Shown: piece by piece, positions 9,945 to 21,126 of the stretch
How the letters are laid out: every line of letters starts with the position of its first letter
Position numbering within the stretch: the stretch's first letter is position 1
Origin: Forficula auricularia
Lineage: Eukaryota > Arthropoda > Insecta > Dermaptera > Forficulidae
Length of the DNA stretch: 64,000 nt
Assembly: GCA_024734495.1 (NCBI GenBank)
Contig: JALMQS010000225.1
Span: 15,584,591-15,648,590 of the forward strand
Direction: 5' to 3'
Notes under the pieces: model-generated
Databases searched by the model: none
Told to the model about the DNA's origin: nothing
Seen by the model: only the letters and a program-made list of their open reading frames with translations
Translations under genes and position numbers: made by a program

Positions 9945-11180
9945 CAGGACTATATTCAAACACTACACTAACCTTCTATTCTCAGCAATGTATTTAATCA
10001 AGTTTTATTGCAGAATTAAAACGATCTAATCTCGAAGAGAATATAAAAGTGAATGTGAACAGCAGCTACCAGATGGTTTCTATCATCAATAAATAATTCC
10101 GATGAAATTATTCAGGAATTTAGTGATCCATGAAATCACAATTGTAATTATTTTGCAATTAAGAATCTTCTTATTTTCGAGAGGACAGAGGATAAGAAGG
10201 ACAGATGATTCTTTTCGCTCGTAAATTGCAACAAACTGATCAATACATAAAATACAAACAAAAGCGAGAATTTTGACATTTAAGAGATAAAAGAGTGGCC
10301 GGCAACAACTTCCAAAACAACAGTTTGGATTGTTCGGGTGGGAATGTTTCGCAGGTGTTGTTCGCTCTCTGGTTTGCGGAAAGAAAGCCTGGCTCTACGC
10401 CAGTGTTAATTCCGATTCGATTTCAAGTGGAAGCGACAAGAATAAAAAGAGATAAAAGAATCGAATCCAATCCAAAAAGAAATTCACATGTCGAAATTTA
10501 TCTCTTCATACAGGAAACATTAGTAATTAATTTATAGTATAACAAATATTAAATTATAACAATGATATTGTTTCAAATAATATTTGCATAAAAATGAAAA
10601 AATTAAGAAATGTTCTAATTGGTCCAGTAGTTTTTACTTTCCCTTAAAACGAATTTAAGCTCTCAAGCTCAAGTTTTTTAATTATTTACAAATCTATGCT
10701 GATTAAATTACTTTTAAAATTTCATTTTATTATTTTTTCTTAAAAGCTAAAAAGAGGAATAGATATATTTAAAATTTGATATTTTCAGTTCAAAGAAGAT
10801 AATTTTTAAAATATACAATTTAATTATAGATATAGTTACTAGAATATTAAATTTAAGATATTTTTGATATCAAGAAATAACATTAGCGTAGATATATTTC
10901 CCTTGAGGCAAAAAGGGATTTTTTTTAGCCCTACAGAGAATACTTAACTATATTTTTATTAAATAAAACATTTTGAAAATCATTTAAAAGTCAGGCCAAG
11001 GGCATGGGGGAGAGGGGCTCTGCCCCACCGGCTTTCAAGCCCTGACTTTTCTGAATTTAATTAAAAATCTTCTTAGAATTCGTCTCGCAATGCAGGGTTG
11101 ATTTTTCTATACTATTTCTGCCAGAGATTTCGATGTTTGGAGTTTTAAGAGAGTTTATCTGTTTAGGCGAATCCCGACTT
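9945..11180. other. AT-rich stretch, no recognisable gene
   Basis: A more GC-rich patch at 10,290-10,430 has an open frame (10,295-10,537 +) with no recognisable domain. At 10,985-11,052 there is a small palindrome (AAAAGTCAGG/CCTGACTTTT) around a GC-rich loop. Nothing else is supported. Confidence 0.4.
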
Positions 11181-11183
11181 CTT

Positions 11184-11275
11184 TTTTTTTTAATGCAATC
11201 GAATGCAAGAATATATAGGCACCAAGAAGATGCGGCCCCTATGGATCTCGAAAGATCCCTGCATTACCGAAGAGC
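11184..11275 (-). mobile_element. A-tailed retroposon fragment (GCATTCGATTGCATT end)
   Basis: On the minus strand the sequence ends CTTGCATTCGATTGCATT followed by an A run. Related copies are at 43,666-43,760 and, more decayed, 40,437-40,525, sharing AGATGCNG and TTGCATTNCCGAAGAG. It is a 3' end of an unknown LINE or SINE. Confidence 0.55.
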
Positions 11276-12209
11276 CTTGTACTTTTTCTTCGTAACTTAT
11301 CCCCCAAAATTTACGACCAACGCAATAGCACGCTTCCCTCATTTTGTCAGTCAAACAAAAATGGATACTAAAAAAATAAAAAAATGAAAAATTAGCTAGA
11401 AAATAATGAAAATTTTATATAAGCTGAAATGAAAATTCTGAGCTTAACGAAGAGCGTACTAATATACCAAGAAGTGTTTTATATCTCAGTAATAATGATT
11501 ATCAAAATGCACAGAGTACGCAGCTAAATTCGAGCAGTACACACGTGGTACGCTATTTATACGAACAATTTCGAGCCACTTTTGACCATCATGCAGCTCA
11601 GAACTCATTTGAGCTGAAACTATACACATGTACCTAATTATGTAATAGATCTTGTAGAGAGTACCAAATTTCAATAATATATAATAAATAGATTCTGAGA
11701 TATGGACCTAAGAAATTATCTAATTTTGCCACAAAATCTATTGGATACTTCTAATCATTCAAATTTCACATGCTGGTAGAGTTTGGAATACAAATGAAGG
11801 AAAAATTCCAAAACCCAAAATTTTATCTCTTTTAATTCCTAAAATGAAGGGGAGAAGATTGTAGAGTAAATTTTCATCATTGTTAAATAATTAATGACCT
11901 TAGGATGCTAAAATTTGGCAATGTTGTAGAGTTTGGGGGATTAATAAAAGTGAAAATAAATCGCGAAAACTTTACTACTCTTAACCTCTAAAATGAAAAG
12001 GGGAAATAAGTAGAGAAAATTACCCCCCCCCCCACAAAATCCAAAATAATAAAATAAAAATAAAACCTACATGTAAGGTTGCGAAAAGAAGAGAAATATC
12101 CCAGAAATTTTGTTATTCACTCCTGAAATTAGTTAATAATTCATAAACTACAGAATATGTTCCTGAAAATCGAAAAATACAAATGGAATATACCATATAT
12201 GGTTATATA

Positions 12210-12496
12210 CAGGGTGGTCCCGAATTCATGGTACAAACGTTAATGGTAGGTACAGGACATTGTAACAATGAGTTAATGTAGAGGAATGTATAGTCGCAAG
12301 TGACGCGGTGAGGCGTAAACAGGGGAAATAACGGCTATACATTATACATACATTATACACTATATTACTATTACACTATACATACATATACATATTACAT
12401 ATACTTATTACACTATACATTCCTATACAATAACTCATTGTTACAATGTCCTGTACCTACCATTAACGTTTGTACCATGAATTCGGGACCACCCTG
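12210..12496. mobile_element. Foldback Tc1/mariner-type MITE, 287 bp, TA target duplications
   Basis: About 85-bp inverted ends start CAGGGTGGTCCCGAATTCAT and are nearly perfect copies of each other. The flanks are TA at 12,208-12,209 and 12,497-12,498, the duplication typical of the Tc1/mariner superfamily. The core (about 12,300-12,410) is a run of TATACATTACAC-like repeats. No transposase is encoded. The near-perfect arms suggest a fairly recent insertion. Confidence 0.9.
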
Positions 12497-13221
12497 TAGT
12501 TGCCGCGGGCGGAGTAATAAATCAATGATTAATTTTATCAAAAGAAAATGAAAATTTCATAAACCCATATTTTAGACTTATATCTCATGGGAACAATATT
12601 TAGGATTCAGAGGGTTTATTTTAAAGGAATTTAAATTTTGTAGCTGCTGATACTTAAGTGCACATTATTTCAGAGAATTCAGTCCTAAGATAGTTTGACG
12701 CAAATACCCGCATCCATTCGACTCTATCCATGCCAACTCTTTCACTTCTCTAAAAGTCTCACATCTCATACTATTTATTTTCTGTAGAAAATATTCTAAT
12801 CTAGTATTTCCTGATCCACTTTTCTTTTCTACATCACTCCACTTCTCCTACTTTTTTATGTTTCTAAATCTTAAAAATAACATGCTCTGACAGGTAGACA
12901 ACAATGTAGCCATCCTAATAGGGTCTTGTTTTGTTTTTAAGGTAGTTGTTTTGCGACAATACTAGCAAATATATATATATATATATTGTCTATAATGATT
13001 CATAATTCATAGGCTCAAAACTTTTTGCTGTTTATGTACCGATTCTAGCCAATCCCGTGCTCGTTTGACAAATCTGGCACCAATGTAAGAGATTGAATAT
13101 TTTTATATTAAAATGACAGATAAAATACATTTTAAAAGTTAAAAAATTTCTATAAAAAATTTTTTGTTATTTTTTAACAAATGAAATCAACGCCTACGTT
13201 GCACCTTATGAAAATTATAAT

Positions 13222-13310
13222 CAGGCCCGGATCGAATAGGTGCGGGGCCCGATTGGATTTTTTTTTGCGGGGCCCTCTCATATATTAAATATTTAAATAA
13301 ATTAAATTAG

Positions 13311-13342
<32 letters not shown>

Positions 13343-14290
13343 TGTATATATATATATATAAAATATGTCAAATGTCATGGATCATCAGATAGGTAAACTT
13401 CTACATAAATTAAAAAATAAAAATGTTCAAAATAGAAAAACATTTATTGAATATAAATTTACATCACCGAATATGAATACATGAATTTACATATTTCTAA
13501 GTTTTTGTTCTGTAAATTCTTCTAAAATTGTTTGAAAATCTAATTTCCTTGCGTCTTCACTTTCAATCGACATAATTGCTAAACTATTTAATCTATCCTG
13601 ATTCATTGTCGATCTCAGATAGTTTTTTATTAGTTTTAGCCTGGAAAATGATCTCTCTCCAGAAGCAACGCTTACTGGAATTGTTAAGATTATTCGGAGA
13701 GCAATAAACAAGTTTGGAAATGCCGTTGCTCTATCATTATCCGATAAAAATTTGAACATTTTAAACGGATTTTCAAAAAATTCTGAAGGAAAAATAGATT
13801 TCAAAGCTTCCATTTCTTCAACTAACATTTTTCCGTCTATATCAGCTTCTTTCACATTTGGTACATCATTTTCTGTTAACTTAGAATCTGTTAGAGAAAT
13901 TTCTAATTCAGCTGCATGTTTTTGAATTACTTCTTTTTCCATATTTTGAAATTTTCCCAGAAACCCAAATAATTCATTATGATTTTTTAATTGTTCAAAA
14001 CGATTCAAATTCAATCCATTTGACATGAACTTTTATGGGTATCAGTTTTCTATATTATAAGTATGTAATATATAATAATAAACACATTAATAAATTTCAT
14101 CCAGCAATGCGAACTTAAAATAAATATATTTTTAATTATTTGAATAATTCATAATTTATCCATTATCGTCAAAAGGAATTTGCTTTAAATTTCAAAAAAA
14201 AATTTGTTCATTTTGATGGTAACGCGGGGCCCTTTCAAATGCGGGGCCCGATTGGGCCCAATCGCTCCAATCGCCCTTTATCCGGCCCTG
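13222..14290 (-). mobile_element. Short hAT element with 8-bp target duplication and a truncated transposase
   Basis: The ends are CAGGCCCGGATC and, inverted, CAGGGCCGGATA. Both subterminal regions carry repeated GCGGGGCCC motifs (13,240-13,275 and 14,224-14,260). The 8-bp duplication ATTATAAT flanks it exactly (13,214-13,221 and 14,291-14,298). At 1,069 bp it is far shorter than an autonomous hAT (usually 2.5 kb or more) and codes only for the C-terminal part of the transposase. The identical duplications suggest a young insertion. Confidence 0.92.
13487..14026 (-). CDS. C-terminal hAT transposase fragment, dimerisation domain, open 179-codon frame
   Basis: The open frame begins at an ATG (14,026-14,024) and ends at TAA. 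Residues about 1-100 are Glu/Lys-rich and correspond to the linker of ZMYM-like or 'repressor of the inhibitor of protein kinase'-like hAT proteins. Residues about 105-155 form the conserved hAT C-terminal dimerisation domain, with IPVSVASGERSFSRLKLIKN and YLRSTMNQDRLNSLAIMSIE. The BED zinc finger and the catalytic RNase-H-like DDE domain are absent (a full protein is usually over 600 residues), so it cannot cut DNA. It sits inside a 1.07-kb element with good ends. Either this is a deletion derivative that keeps its frame by youth, or a truncated product that could dimerise with and interfere with full-length transposase; the latter is speculation. Confidence 0.75.
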   Translation of the reverse strand: MSNGLNLNRFEQLKNHNELFGFLGKFQNMEKEVIQKHAAELEISLTDSKLTENDVPNVKEADIDGKMLVEEMEALKSIFPSEFFENPFKMFKFLSDNDRATAFPNLFIALRIILTIPVSVASGERSFSRLKLIKNYLRSTMNQDRLNSLAIMSIESEDARKLDFQTILEEFTEQKLRNM

Positions 14291-14299
14291 ATTATAATT

Positions 14300-15575
14300 T
14301 TGAAAAAATCTAGCGCATGCGCGCTTTATACATCTTTCGCTGGTTAAATAAATACGCTGTTGCCAAATTGTTTTTAGTGTAATTTTTTTTTTATACATTT
14401 TTAATTATTTATTTATTATTATCTCAGAAACTGTGTTGTAATTATGAATCAAAATTGTTTTAAAATATGTATTTGTTATGCTTTAATGTTAGTTTAATTT
14501 TTTATAAAAATGGTAAGAAGGGTTTCTTAATTATAATTAAATATGTATGTAAATTTTCCGATATCCCGTATAGTGCAATGTAAAAGCGTCTGGAAAACTC
14601 TATCTTTGTAATTTAATCTCTCCGGATCTATATTGTTCATAAATTTCGTTTTGCCACCAATCGATGCAGAAGTATTTAAATAATAATCTGTCTAAATTTC
14701 AAAACAATCCTAAGAAAACCCATTTGGCGGAACAACTACCTTAAATGATTCACTAAAAATGAATAAAAATCGACTGAGCTGAAAGTGCCCGGGACAAAGA
14801 ATTGATAGCTACTTAGAATTTGCAAAAAAATATGGTATTTGATGTAAATTTTTTTAGATCATCTACTAGTACTTCTGTTAACGGAATGTAAGGGTCCGGG
14901 TTCAATTTCTGGTCAAGAGGTAAGAATTTATGTAGAAAATATTTGTTCTTATGTTCACAATCGTGTAGATAACTGTATTATTTTTAGCTTTAAGAGCTCT
15001 CCTGACACATTTCCTTAATCATTTGATCATCAGCGTAATCTATCTTTCCCCATAAGGCGGATGCTCCATTCACAAAAGTAGGTTATACCTTTACCACCAC
15101 CAGGAGAAAAATACAAGATAAGTAGGAAAAGACAATCAAAAGCGTTGAAAAAGGGAAATAAAAACAGAAGTAGCTGTGTGTACCACATACATATTTCTAG
15201 CATTAGCAGTAAAGTTAGGAAATAAATTGACGCACTTGACAGCTTTTATTTAATTTCTATTCTTAACGTAAATTCTGTATTGGCTAAATTCCAGATTTCG
15301 CGAAGTTAATGTAAAAACAGTTGAGAGATTTATCGCTAATGATTCAATTCTATCAACGATAACAAAATAAAGAATAAAAGTTTTTGATTGATTTGATTAA
15401 GTTTCTATTTAGGGATGTACAAATCAAAGAATTCAGTAGGTTGCTTGTATTGTAAGATATATAGATTATGGAAACTTCATCACTGTTATTGATACTGTTT
15501 TAATGAAAGATAAAAATATATTGCGATCGATTTTAGAAATTAATATAAGAAAATAAAATATAATGTAAACATTAA
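14300..15575. other. AT-rich stretch, no gene seen
   Basis: No conserved domain, convincing exon or recognisable repeat end was found. Confidence 0.4.
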
Positions 15576-15578
15576 CAT

Positions 15579-15955
15579 GAAAGATATTAATTTGCCGATG
15601 GTAATAGATTCAAATTTACTAGAAAATCATAAGATGGTGTCATCTATCAAATCCGATGGAATGGAATATTTTTAATTATATGTCAGAGGGGCTGTTTTCA
15701 CCCCCTCGGGAATCGAACCCGAGTGCCAGTAACGGCAATCCGGGCCACCTGGCTCACCTGCGGGATACGAACCTCTCTGACATATGCAAACGCGTAAAAT
15801 ATTTTACTCAAAGATTGTTATCTTAATTTGTAAAATTTCGCGATATAGTGATTCTAAATTTAAACATATAGCCATGCCATATAATTTAAATAAAGGTGGT
15901 TGAGTGTTTCGAATTTTGAAGAAATTCAAAATTCGAAGGGCAATGGAATGACTTT
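15579..15955 (-). mobile_element. tRNA-like SINE-type repeat, copy 1 (inverted)
   Basis: This is the reverse complement of the unit at 16,145-16,500. On the minus strand it holds a B box (GGGTTCGATTCCCGAGG, about 15,706-15,724), a GC-rich head (GGTGAGCCAGGTGGCCCGG), and the tail CTCTGACATATAATTAAAAA. With the two plus-strand copies it forms a ~900-bp palindrome. Confidence 0.75.
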
Positions 15956-15957
15956 TC

Positions 15958-16500
15958 CTAATTTGGTGGTGGCCTGATTGCTGTTACTGGCACTCGGGTT
16001 CGATTCCCGAGGGTGAAAAACAACCCCTCTGACATATAATTAAAAATATTCACATTCCATCGGATTTAATAGATGACACCATCTTATGATTTTCTAGTAA
16101 ATTTGAATCTATTACCATCGGCAAATTAATATCTTTCATATTAAATTAGGAAAAGTCATTCCATTACCCTTCGAATTTTGAATTTCTTCAAAGTTCGAAA
16201 CACTCAACCACCTTTATTTAAATTATATGGCATGGCTATATGTTTAAATTTAGAATCCCTATATCGCGAAATTTTACAAATTAAGATAACAATCTTTGAG
16301 TAAAATATTTTACGCGTTTGCATATATCAGAGAGGTTCGTATCCCGCAGGTGAGCCAGGTGGCCCGGATTGCTGTTACTGGCACTCGGGTTCGATTCCCG
16401 AGGGGGTGAAAAACAACCCCTCTGACATATAATTAAAAATATTCCATTCCATCGGATTTAATAGATGACACCATCTTATGATTTTCTAGTAAACATTAAC
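15958..16500 (+). mobile_element. tRNA-like SINE-type repeat, copies 2 (partial) and 3
   Basis: Copy 2 (15,958-16,143) has the B-box part and tail. Copy 3 (16,145-16,500) is full length and head-to-tail with copy 2. Each ends CCCCTCTGACATATAAT and then shares CCATCGGATTTAATAGATGA. The conserved Pol III B box is GGGTTCGATTCCCGAGG; an A box is less clear. Decayed relatives lie at 30.50-30.56 and 30.80-30.88 kb (TTTTGACATATAATAAAAAT). Confidence 0.75.
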
Positions 16501-16819
16501 AAGAAATCTCACTGCTTAGAAAATATTATTAAGTCAAGAGACTTGTTTTCTCTGCCTAATATTCTATGCTGTTTTTCACGCAACATAAAATGCAAATTTC
16601 AAAGATAAAAAAGTATAGATAAATGTTTCTTCAGTTTCCATGAAATTTCCATTAAATTTCAACCTAAAAGTGTCCACGCTATTGTTTTAGGTCGTCTGAA
16701 TATGGAAATGTTTGTGCTCTGAAAAATGTTTTTTAGAAACTTTTTTGTAATTCTATTTTATTTTATACATTCTACGCTTTCAAATTTGCATTTTAGGGTA
16801 GGAGGAAAACAGCCTAGAG

Positions 16820-16952
16820 CAGGGTTTCATAAACTGTGGGTCGCGACCCCATTTGGGGTGGCGAAACTAAATTTTGGTGTAGCGAAACATAGGGCAACAA
16901 TGACTTCTCAGTCAAAATGGGGTCCGAAATCAAAAATGTTTAAAAAGCCCTA
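16820..16952. mobile_element. Short hAT-type MITE, 133 bp
   Basis: The ends are CAGGGTTTCATAAACTGTGG and, inverted, TAGGGCTTTTTAAAC, with an internal GTCGCGACCCC typical of hAT MITEs. The 8-bp flanks GCCTAGAG (16,812-16,819) and GCCTACAA (16,953-16,960) look like an aged target duplication. Confidence 0.7.
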
Positions 16953-17544
16953 GCCTACAAGTATTAAACAGAGAAACTAACACTCTTTTCTGTCTTATAC
17001 CAGATTTCGTAACCTTTGAGATATTAATATTTAATATTTACATTTTTTAAAGTCTAAATTATATTTTCTGTATGAATTCTGGCAATCGATGAAATAATAT
17101 AATGTTATTTTATGTCAGGGGAATAAGTGAAAATTTGATTGCATGATTCTACCAAGACGATTGATAAAACGAGGACCAAGTTAGATAAATCAAGCAAAAT
17201 ATATATATTATAGTCGATAAATTTCACATTCAGAAAAAGAAAATTAAGGGAGTCTGGAATTTTACAAATATTCATTTAGAGTCAAAAATATTGGTAGATA
17301 TCAAAAAAATAGAAATGTTTTAGATTCGAAGGAAAGATAAGCAAGAAAAATCTTAATCGTTTGAAATCATTATCACAAAATAATTTATAAAAAGAGAGGT
17401 GGAATTATTTAATTATATAAATCTAATCAAATTCCCGCTGCAACGCTGTCGCCTGCAGCTATGCAACCAGATCAGCCTGCTAATATTTGTTTTTAATGAT
17501 AAATAAATAACCAAGTATATATTACACTAAGAAAATTATAATTA

Positions 17545-17800
17545 AGTATAAAGCGGTGGGGTGCGGTCCATGAATGCTGTGGATGCGGCTAAAATTTCAA
17601 ACATTTAAAGTATTTTCATAAATAAATATATTATATCGACTCCAAAATTTCAGAAGGATCTTTAAATTTTCAAAATATTATCCGTTATTTCAAATATTTC
17701 TATAAGAAATTTTTTTTGTTTTGAAAAGTAAATTGGTTCTCGAAATGAAATAAAATTGTAGCATAGATTCAAAGGGCAATTAAAATGAATGATTTTTCCA
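17545..17800 (-). mobile_element. Truncated copy of the 58.79-kb CAGTGGCG MITE
   Basis: In reverse orientation this matches 58,870-59,141: shared AAATAACGGATAATTTGAAA, TTTCATTTCGAGAACCAAT and ACCGCA near the end. No coding. Confidence 0.65.
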
Positions 17801-17924
17801 AGCATGTCAAAGACAAGTCTAGACGAGTTCTCGCTGTGAACTATTTAAATAGTCATTTACAAAAAAGGAATAAATAAAAGATGATTCGAGAATCTTTGGA
17901 CTAATCCATTTCTAAGAACTTTTA

Positions 17925-18115
17925 AACCTAGAAGAAGGAGGGAAGATCTTCCAAAACATCGGTTTTTAAGAGGAAAAAAACGACTTTCGAATAAATTTTT
18001 TTATTCGGAATTGTATTTTTTCAATATTCTTGGGCTGTCTTCCATCATTTCTCAATTAAAGTTTTACAAGACTTTCTCTCCAAAGAGAAAAATTCTTCTA
18101 ATCTCTATCACATAC
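17925..18115 (+). mobile_element. Penelope-like terminal repeat fragment (copy A)
   Basis: AGAAGAAGGAGGGAAGATCTTCC and the following TGGGCTG...CAATTAAA...CTCTCCAAAGAGAAA align with 46,165-46,350 and, inverted, with 58,600-58,700. The CTGAAGA hairpin is decayed here. Assignment to Penelope-like elements rests on the motif and on memory of such repeats, not on coding sequence. Confidence 0.45.
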
Positions 18116-18334
18116 TACTAAAGGGTATGTGTGCCTGTGTCTGTATGTCCGCACCCCTAGAACTAATCAATCTAATAATTCCTAAATTGGTTATGACAAA
18201 TTCCATTCGAAGAAAAGTTGTTGAGGATGTACATTTTGACATTTTGGGCCAAACATATTTCTATACCGTCATATTTCGAAAACCTCCAGGGTTCTATCTA
18301 CCTCTCCAATAGTCTAGGTCTCACATCTACACAT

Positions 18335-18935
18335 GGGGATTAAATAACCGCATTTCTGACCTTTCATGGAATGACCATATTATTTCAGTAGCAAAAGCTG
18401 CAGCATGTAAGCTTGGCTTTATTTTCCAAACCAAACGCTTTTTCACCCCTACTCAACTCCTTATATTATACAAGGCTCAAATTCGGCCCTGCCTTGAATA
18501 TTGGTCGCATTTGTGGAGAGGGGCCTCCAAGCATTCTCTTAATAACTTAGATGCAATTCAGAGGCGGGCTATCAGACTGATAAGCGATCCTACATTAACT
18601 GACACTCTCGACTCCATAGCCCATCGTAGATCTGTCTCCGCCCTTTCCCTTTTTTATAGATATTACCATGGCTTTTGTTCTGATGAAATAAAATCGATAA
18701 TCCCACCAAAGGCTTCATTTGGGCGAAATACACGATTTTCTAAGATTCAACACCCCTAAGCGCTTAAACTGGATACTAATCAAACAAATGCATTCGCCAA
18801 TTCATTTATCCCTATGAATTCTAGAGACTGTAACTCTTTCCCACCCTTTCCAGCAAATTATAACCTTCAATCTTTCAAGACCAGCATCCACAGATACCTT
18901 CGACTCCTACCCAATCCCTAACTTACTGATGAAAA
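18335..18935 (+). pseudogene. Jockey-type LINE, C-terminal end of reverse transcriptase ORF, broken
   Basis: Translation across stops gives the typical post-catalytic 'thumb' region of jockey-like elements. It includes LSWNDHIISVAKAAACKLGF, then LLILYKAQIRPCLEYWSHLW, NNLDAIQRRAIRLISDP, and SLFYRYYHGFCSDEIKSIIP. The tail contains SRDCNSFPP and YNLQSFKTSIHRYL. The YADD catalytic block and everything upstream are missing, so this is a 5'-truncated copy made by target-primed reverse transcription. An in-frame stop follows the KIQHP motif at about 18,759. Sister copies are at 22.05, 31.7 and 9.3 kb. Confidence 0.88.
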
Positions 18936-20029
18936 TTTGTTTTCTACATATTAGTGCAGTTTGAAATGAATGAGTGATTTTTCAAAAACATTTTAATAAC
19001 ACGTTCAATTCATATCTTTATGTGTATGTTATAATAATATAACATAATTCTATGAAATAATTTCTAAAACTTTACTTTAACATCGATAAATGTGGCGCTT
19101 AAAAGATCATCGAACTTTGGTTTGCAGCCACTTGCCTCATCGAGACACGTGTTCGTCCTGTGAAAACAAAAACATTCGACGGGAACAGAACAGGTTGATC
19201 TCGTCAAACAGCGCTTGTTCGCTCTGTCAAAAATAACGAAAACATTTCGTTACACACGTACTCAAAAGCGGATTAGCAAATCGCAACAGCTTGTAATCCT
19301 TTACTATAATAATTCTATATTAGCGGTTAATTTATCGAAGGATGTTTAACAACATTTAATTGAACATTTATATTAATAAGGCACACGAAATGTTGAGGAA
19401 GTAATCAACTGCACGAAACTTTCCAATATTTGTTCAAGCTGAAGGAAATTATTTTAACTAAAATTAAGTAGATCTTTTAGATTTCGTTGGCAAGTTAACA
19501 AACTTTTATTTTATCCTCTCTTTTATATGTAATTACCCCTTGAAGAGAGACTCCAGACTAATTGCAAAGAATAGTTATTTGGTCCATCTTGAACAAAGTT
19601 AAAAGTTAAGTTAACTAACTTCTGTGGGAATGTTTAAAAATTGATTTTAGATTTTTTATGAAAGGGGTTTGTAATAAAAGTGATTTTGCATGATAGATAA
19701 AGACTTAATACTATAAATAGGTATATTTTGGGCTTATATTGTGAGATGTAAGAATTTGTGCAGCAAGTTGTTATGGGATTCAAAAATGAGAGCAGAAAGA
19801 GGATCATAATTTTTAGGACTTATAGGGATAAACAAATTGTCTTGAATTGATTTGATTGGTCTTTTTTAACCGCAAAGTGATTTTGGTTGTTTACAAATTT
19901 CGTTTAGTTAGTGGATAAATAGACTGATAATTTTATCATGAGTTAGTAGTGTCAGGGAGGAGCTAGAACTTAGGTGGTCAAATTTTTATTTGGCCTCGAT
20001 AGAGGCCTGGACTTGGGCTTCACACTCAG

Positions 20030-20105
20030 GCATCTTCATCCAGACACGATGCCTAAGCGGTAGCGTTAGCACGCTCAGCCACTTAGGCCCCATTGGAAAT
20101 ATAGG
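20030..20105 (-). mobile_element. Possible decayed tRNA-derived SINE head
   Basis: On the minus strand CCTAAGTGGCTGAGCGTGC resembles a Pol III A box and sits between complementary CCTAAG/CTTAGG. No clear B box is found. Weak. Confidence 0.3.
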
Positions 20106-20199
20106 GTAAAGAACCCATAACAACATTAAATTTATTTTTTCTTAGAGAATCTAGATTTTGAATTGAAGAAAAAACATTTTTTAACGGAACAGTTTCCTC

Positions 20200-20345
20200 A
20201 AATTTTAGCGGTTTGACTATTTTTTGTCAACGAACGGTTTATTAAGCTAGAAAGTTGAAACTTGTTACAAAGGTACAGTTTGTTAATATATTTTGCGTAA
20301 CAAATTTCAGCTCATTGACTAAAATTATTTGAGATCCCTATATAA
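20200..20345 (+). repeat. Dispersed repeat shared with 31.61-31.72 kb
   Basis: The shared blocks are TTAAGCTAGAAAG, CAAATTTCAGCTCATT and GTCAACGAACGG/GTCAGTGGACGG. Class unknown. At 31.6 kb it directly follows the 87-bp satellite and precedes a LINE fragment. Confidence 0.55.
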
Positions 20346-21006
20346 CAATTCGGGTTTTTCCTCATTTTACGCATTTTTGAAGCGGATGTTCTAAGACAAG
20401 AATGCCAAGTTCTTCGTTTTGGAAATATAAACATTTTGACACGAGAGTGAACTGTCTATGATCTTCAATTTTTGAGTTATTGTGGTCGTAGGAATGACGA
20501 CATGATTTTTCTGCATATTTCAAACAATTTCTTAAAACGAAAAAAAAAATACGTACATCGAAGAAGAGAAAAGTGGGTCAAATATTCTCTGATGGGGAAA
20601 ATAAGATTAAAATACTCAATACTTTTAAAAAGATTTATGAATTGCTTGTGTATTTTTACAAAAGTTAAAGTTAAATTAGGATAACACAAAACAATTTGAA
20701 AACAATATATTTAGGTACTTGTAAGGCCAAAATTATAAGACTCAGAATGGGAGAAGAAGGAAGGCAGCTCCAGGGTCTAAAAGTCTCATAATGGGAGGGG
20801 GGGATAAAAAAGAAATGAGTTAGTTTACTTTGGCGCCTATTAAAATGGCTTTGAGGAAGAATATTGTCTTTAGATTGTAAGAAGTAATTCCATCATAATA
20901 GCTTTTTAATAGTACCTGTTTATTGATTTATTCACAAAATAGGATTATATAAAAATTAAAATCCAAAAACCTGTAAGATTCTTGTTTTTGCCCACTAATT
21001 TGACTT

Positions 21007-21126
21007 GTCGACGGTTTTATGTTGTTCAAAGCACCGGTTCTCAAAGAATCACCGAAGTTAAGGAGTATGTGACGCGGCTTGTTCTTAAGTGACTCTCTTC
21101 AAGCACCATATAGTGTTGACATTTTT
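21007..21126 (+). rRNA. 5S-rRNA-like sequence (pseudogene or 5S-derived SINE head)
   Basis: About 115 nt line up from end to end with animal 5S rRNA: CACCGGTTCTC (canonical ATCGGTTCTC), ATCACCGAAGTTAAG (canonical ATCACCGAAATTAAG, part of the internal promoter), GACGCGGCTTGTTCTTAAGT (canonical GCGCGGTTAGTACTTAGAT), then GTGAC, and GTGTTGAC closing the terminal helix with GTCGAC at the 5' end. A TTTTT terminator follows at 21,122. It differs from the canonical sequence at about 30% of positions by eye, so a functional gene is unlikely. The next 100 bp (CATCGGATCCGATTAAG near 21,163) may be another, more decayed copy. Confidence 0.7.

Noticed and set aside
10295..10537. 80-codon frame as a gene
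   Set aside because: More GC-rich than its surroundings, but there is no start context, domain or splice structure I can support.
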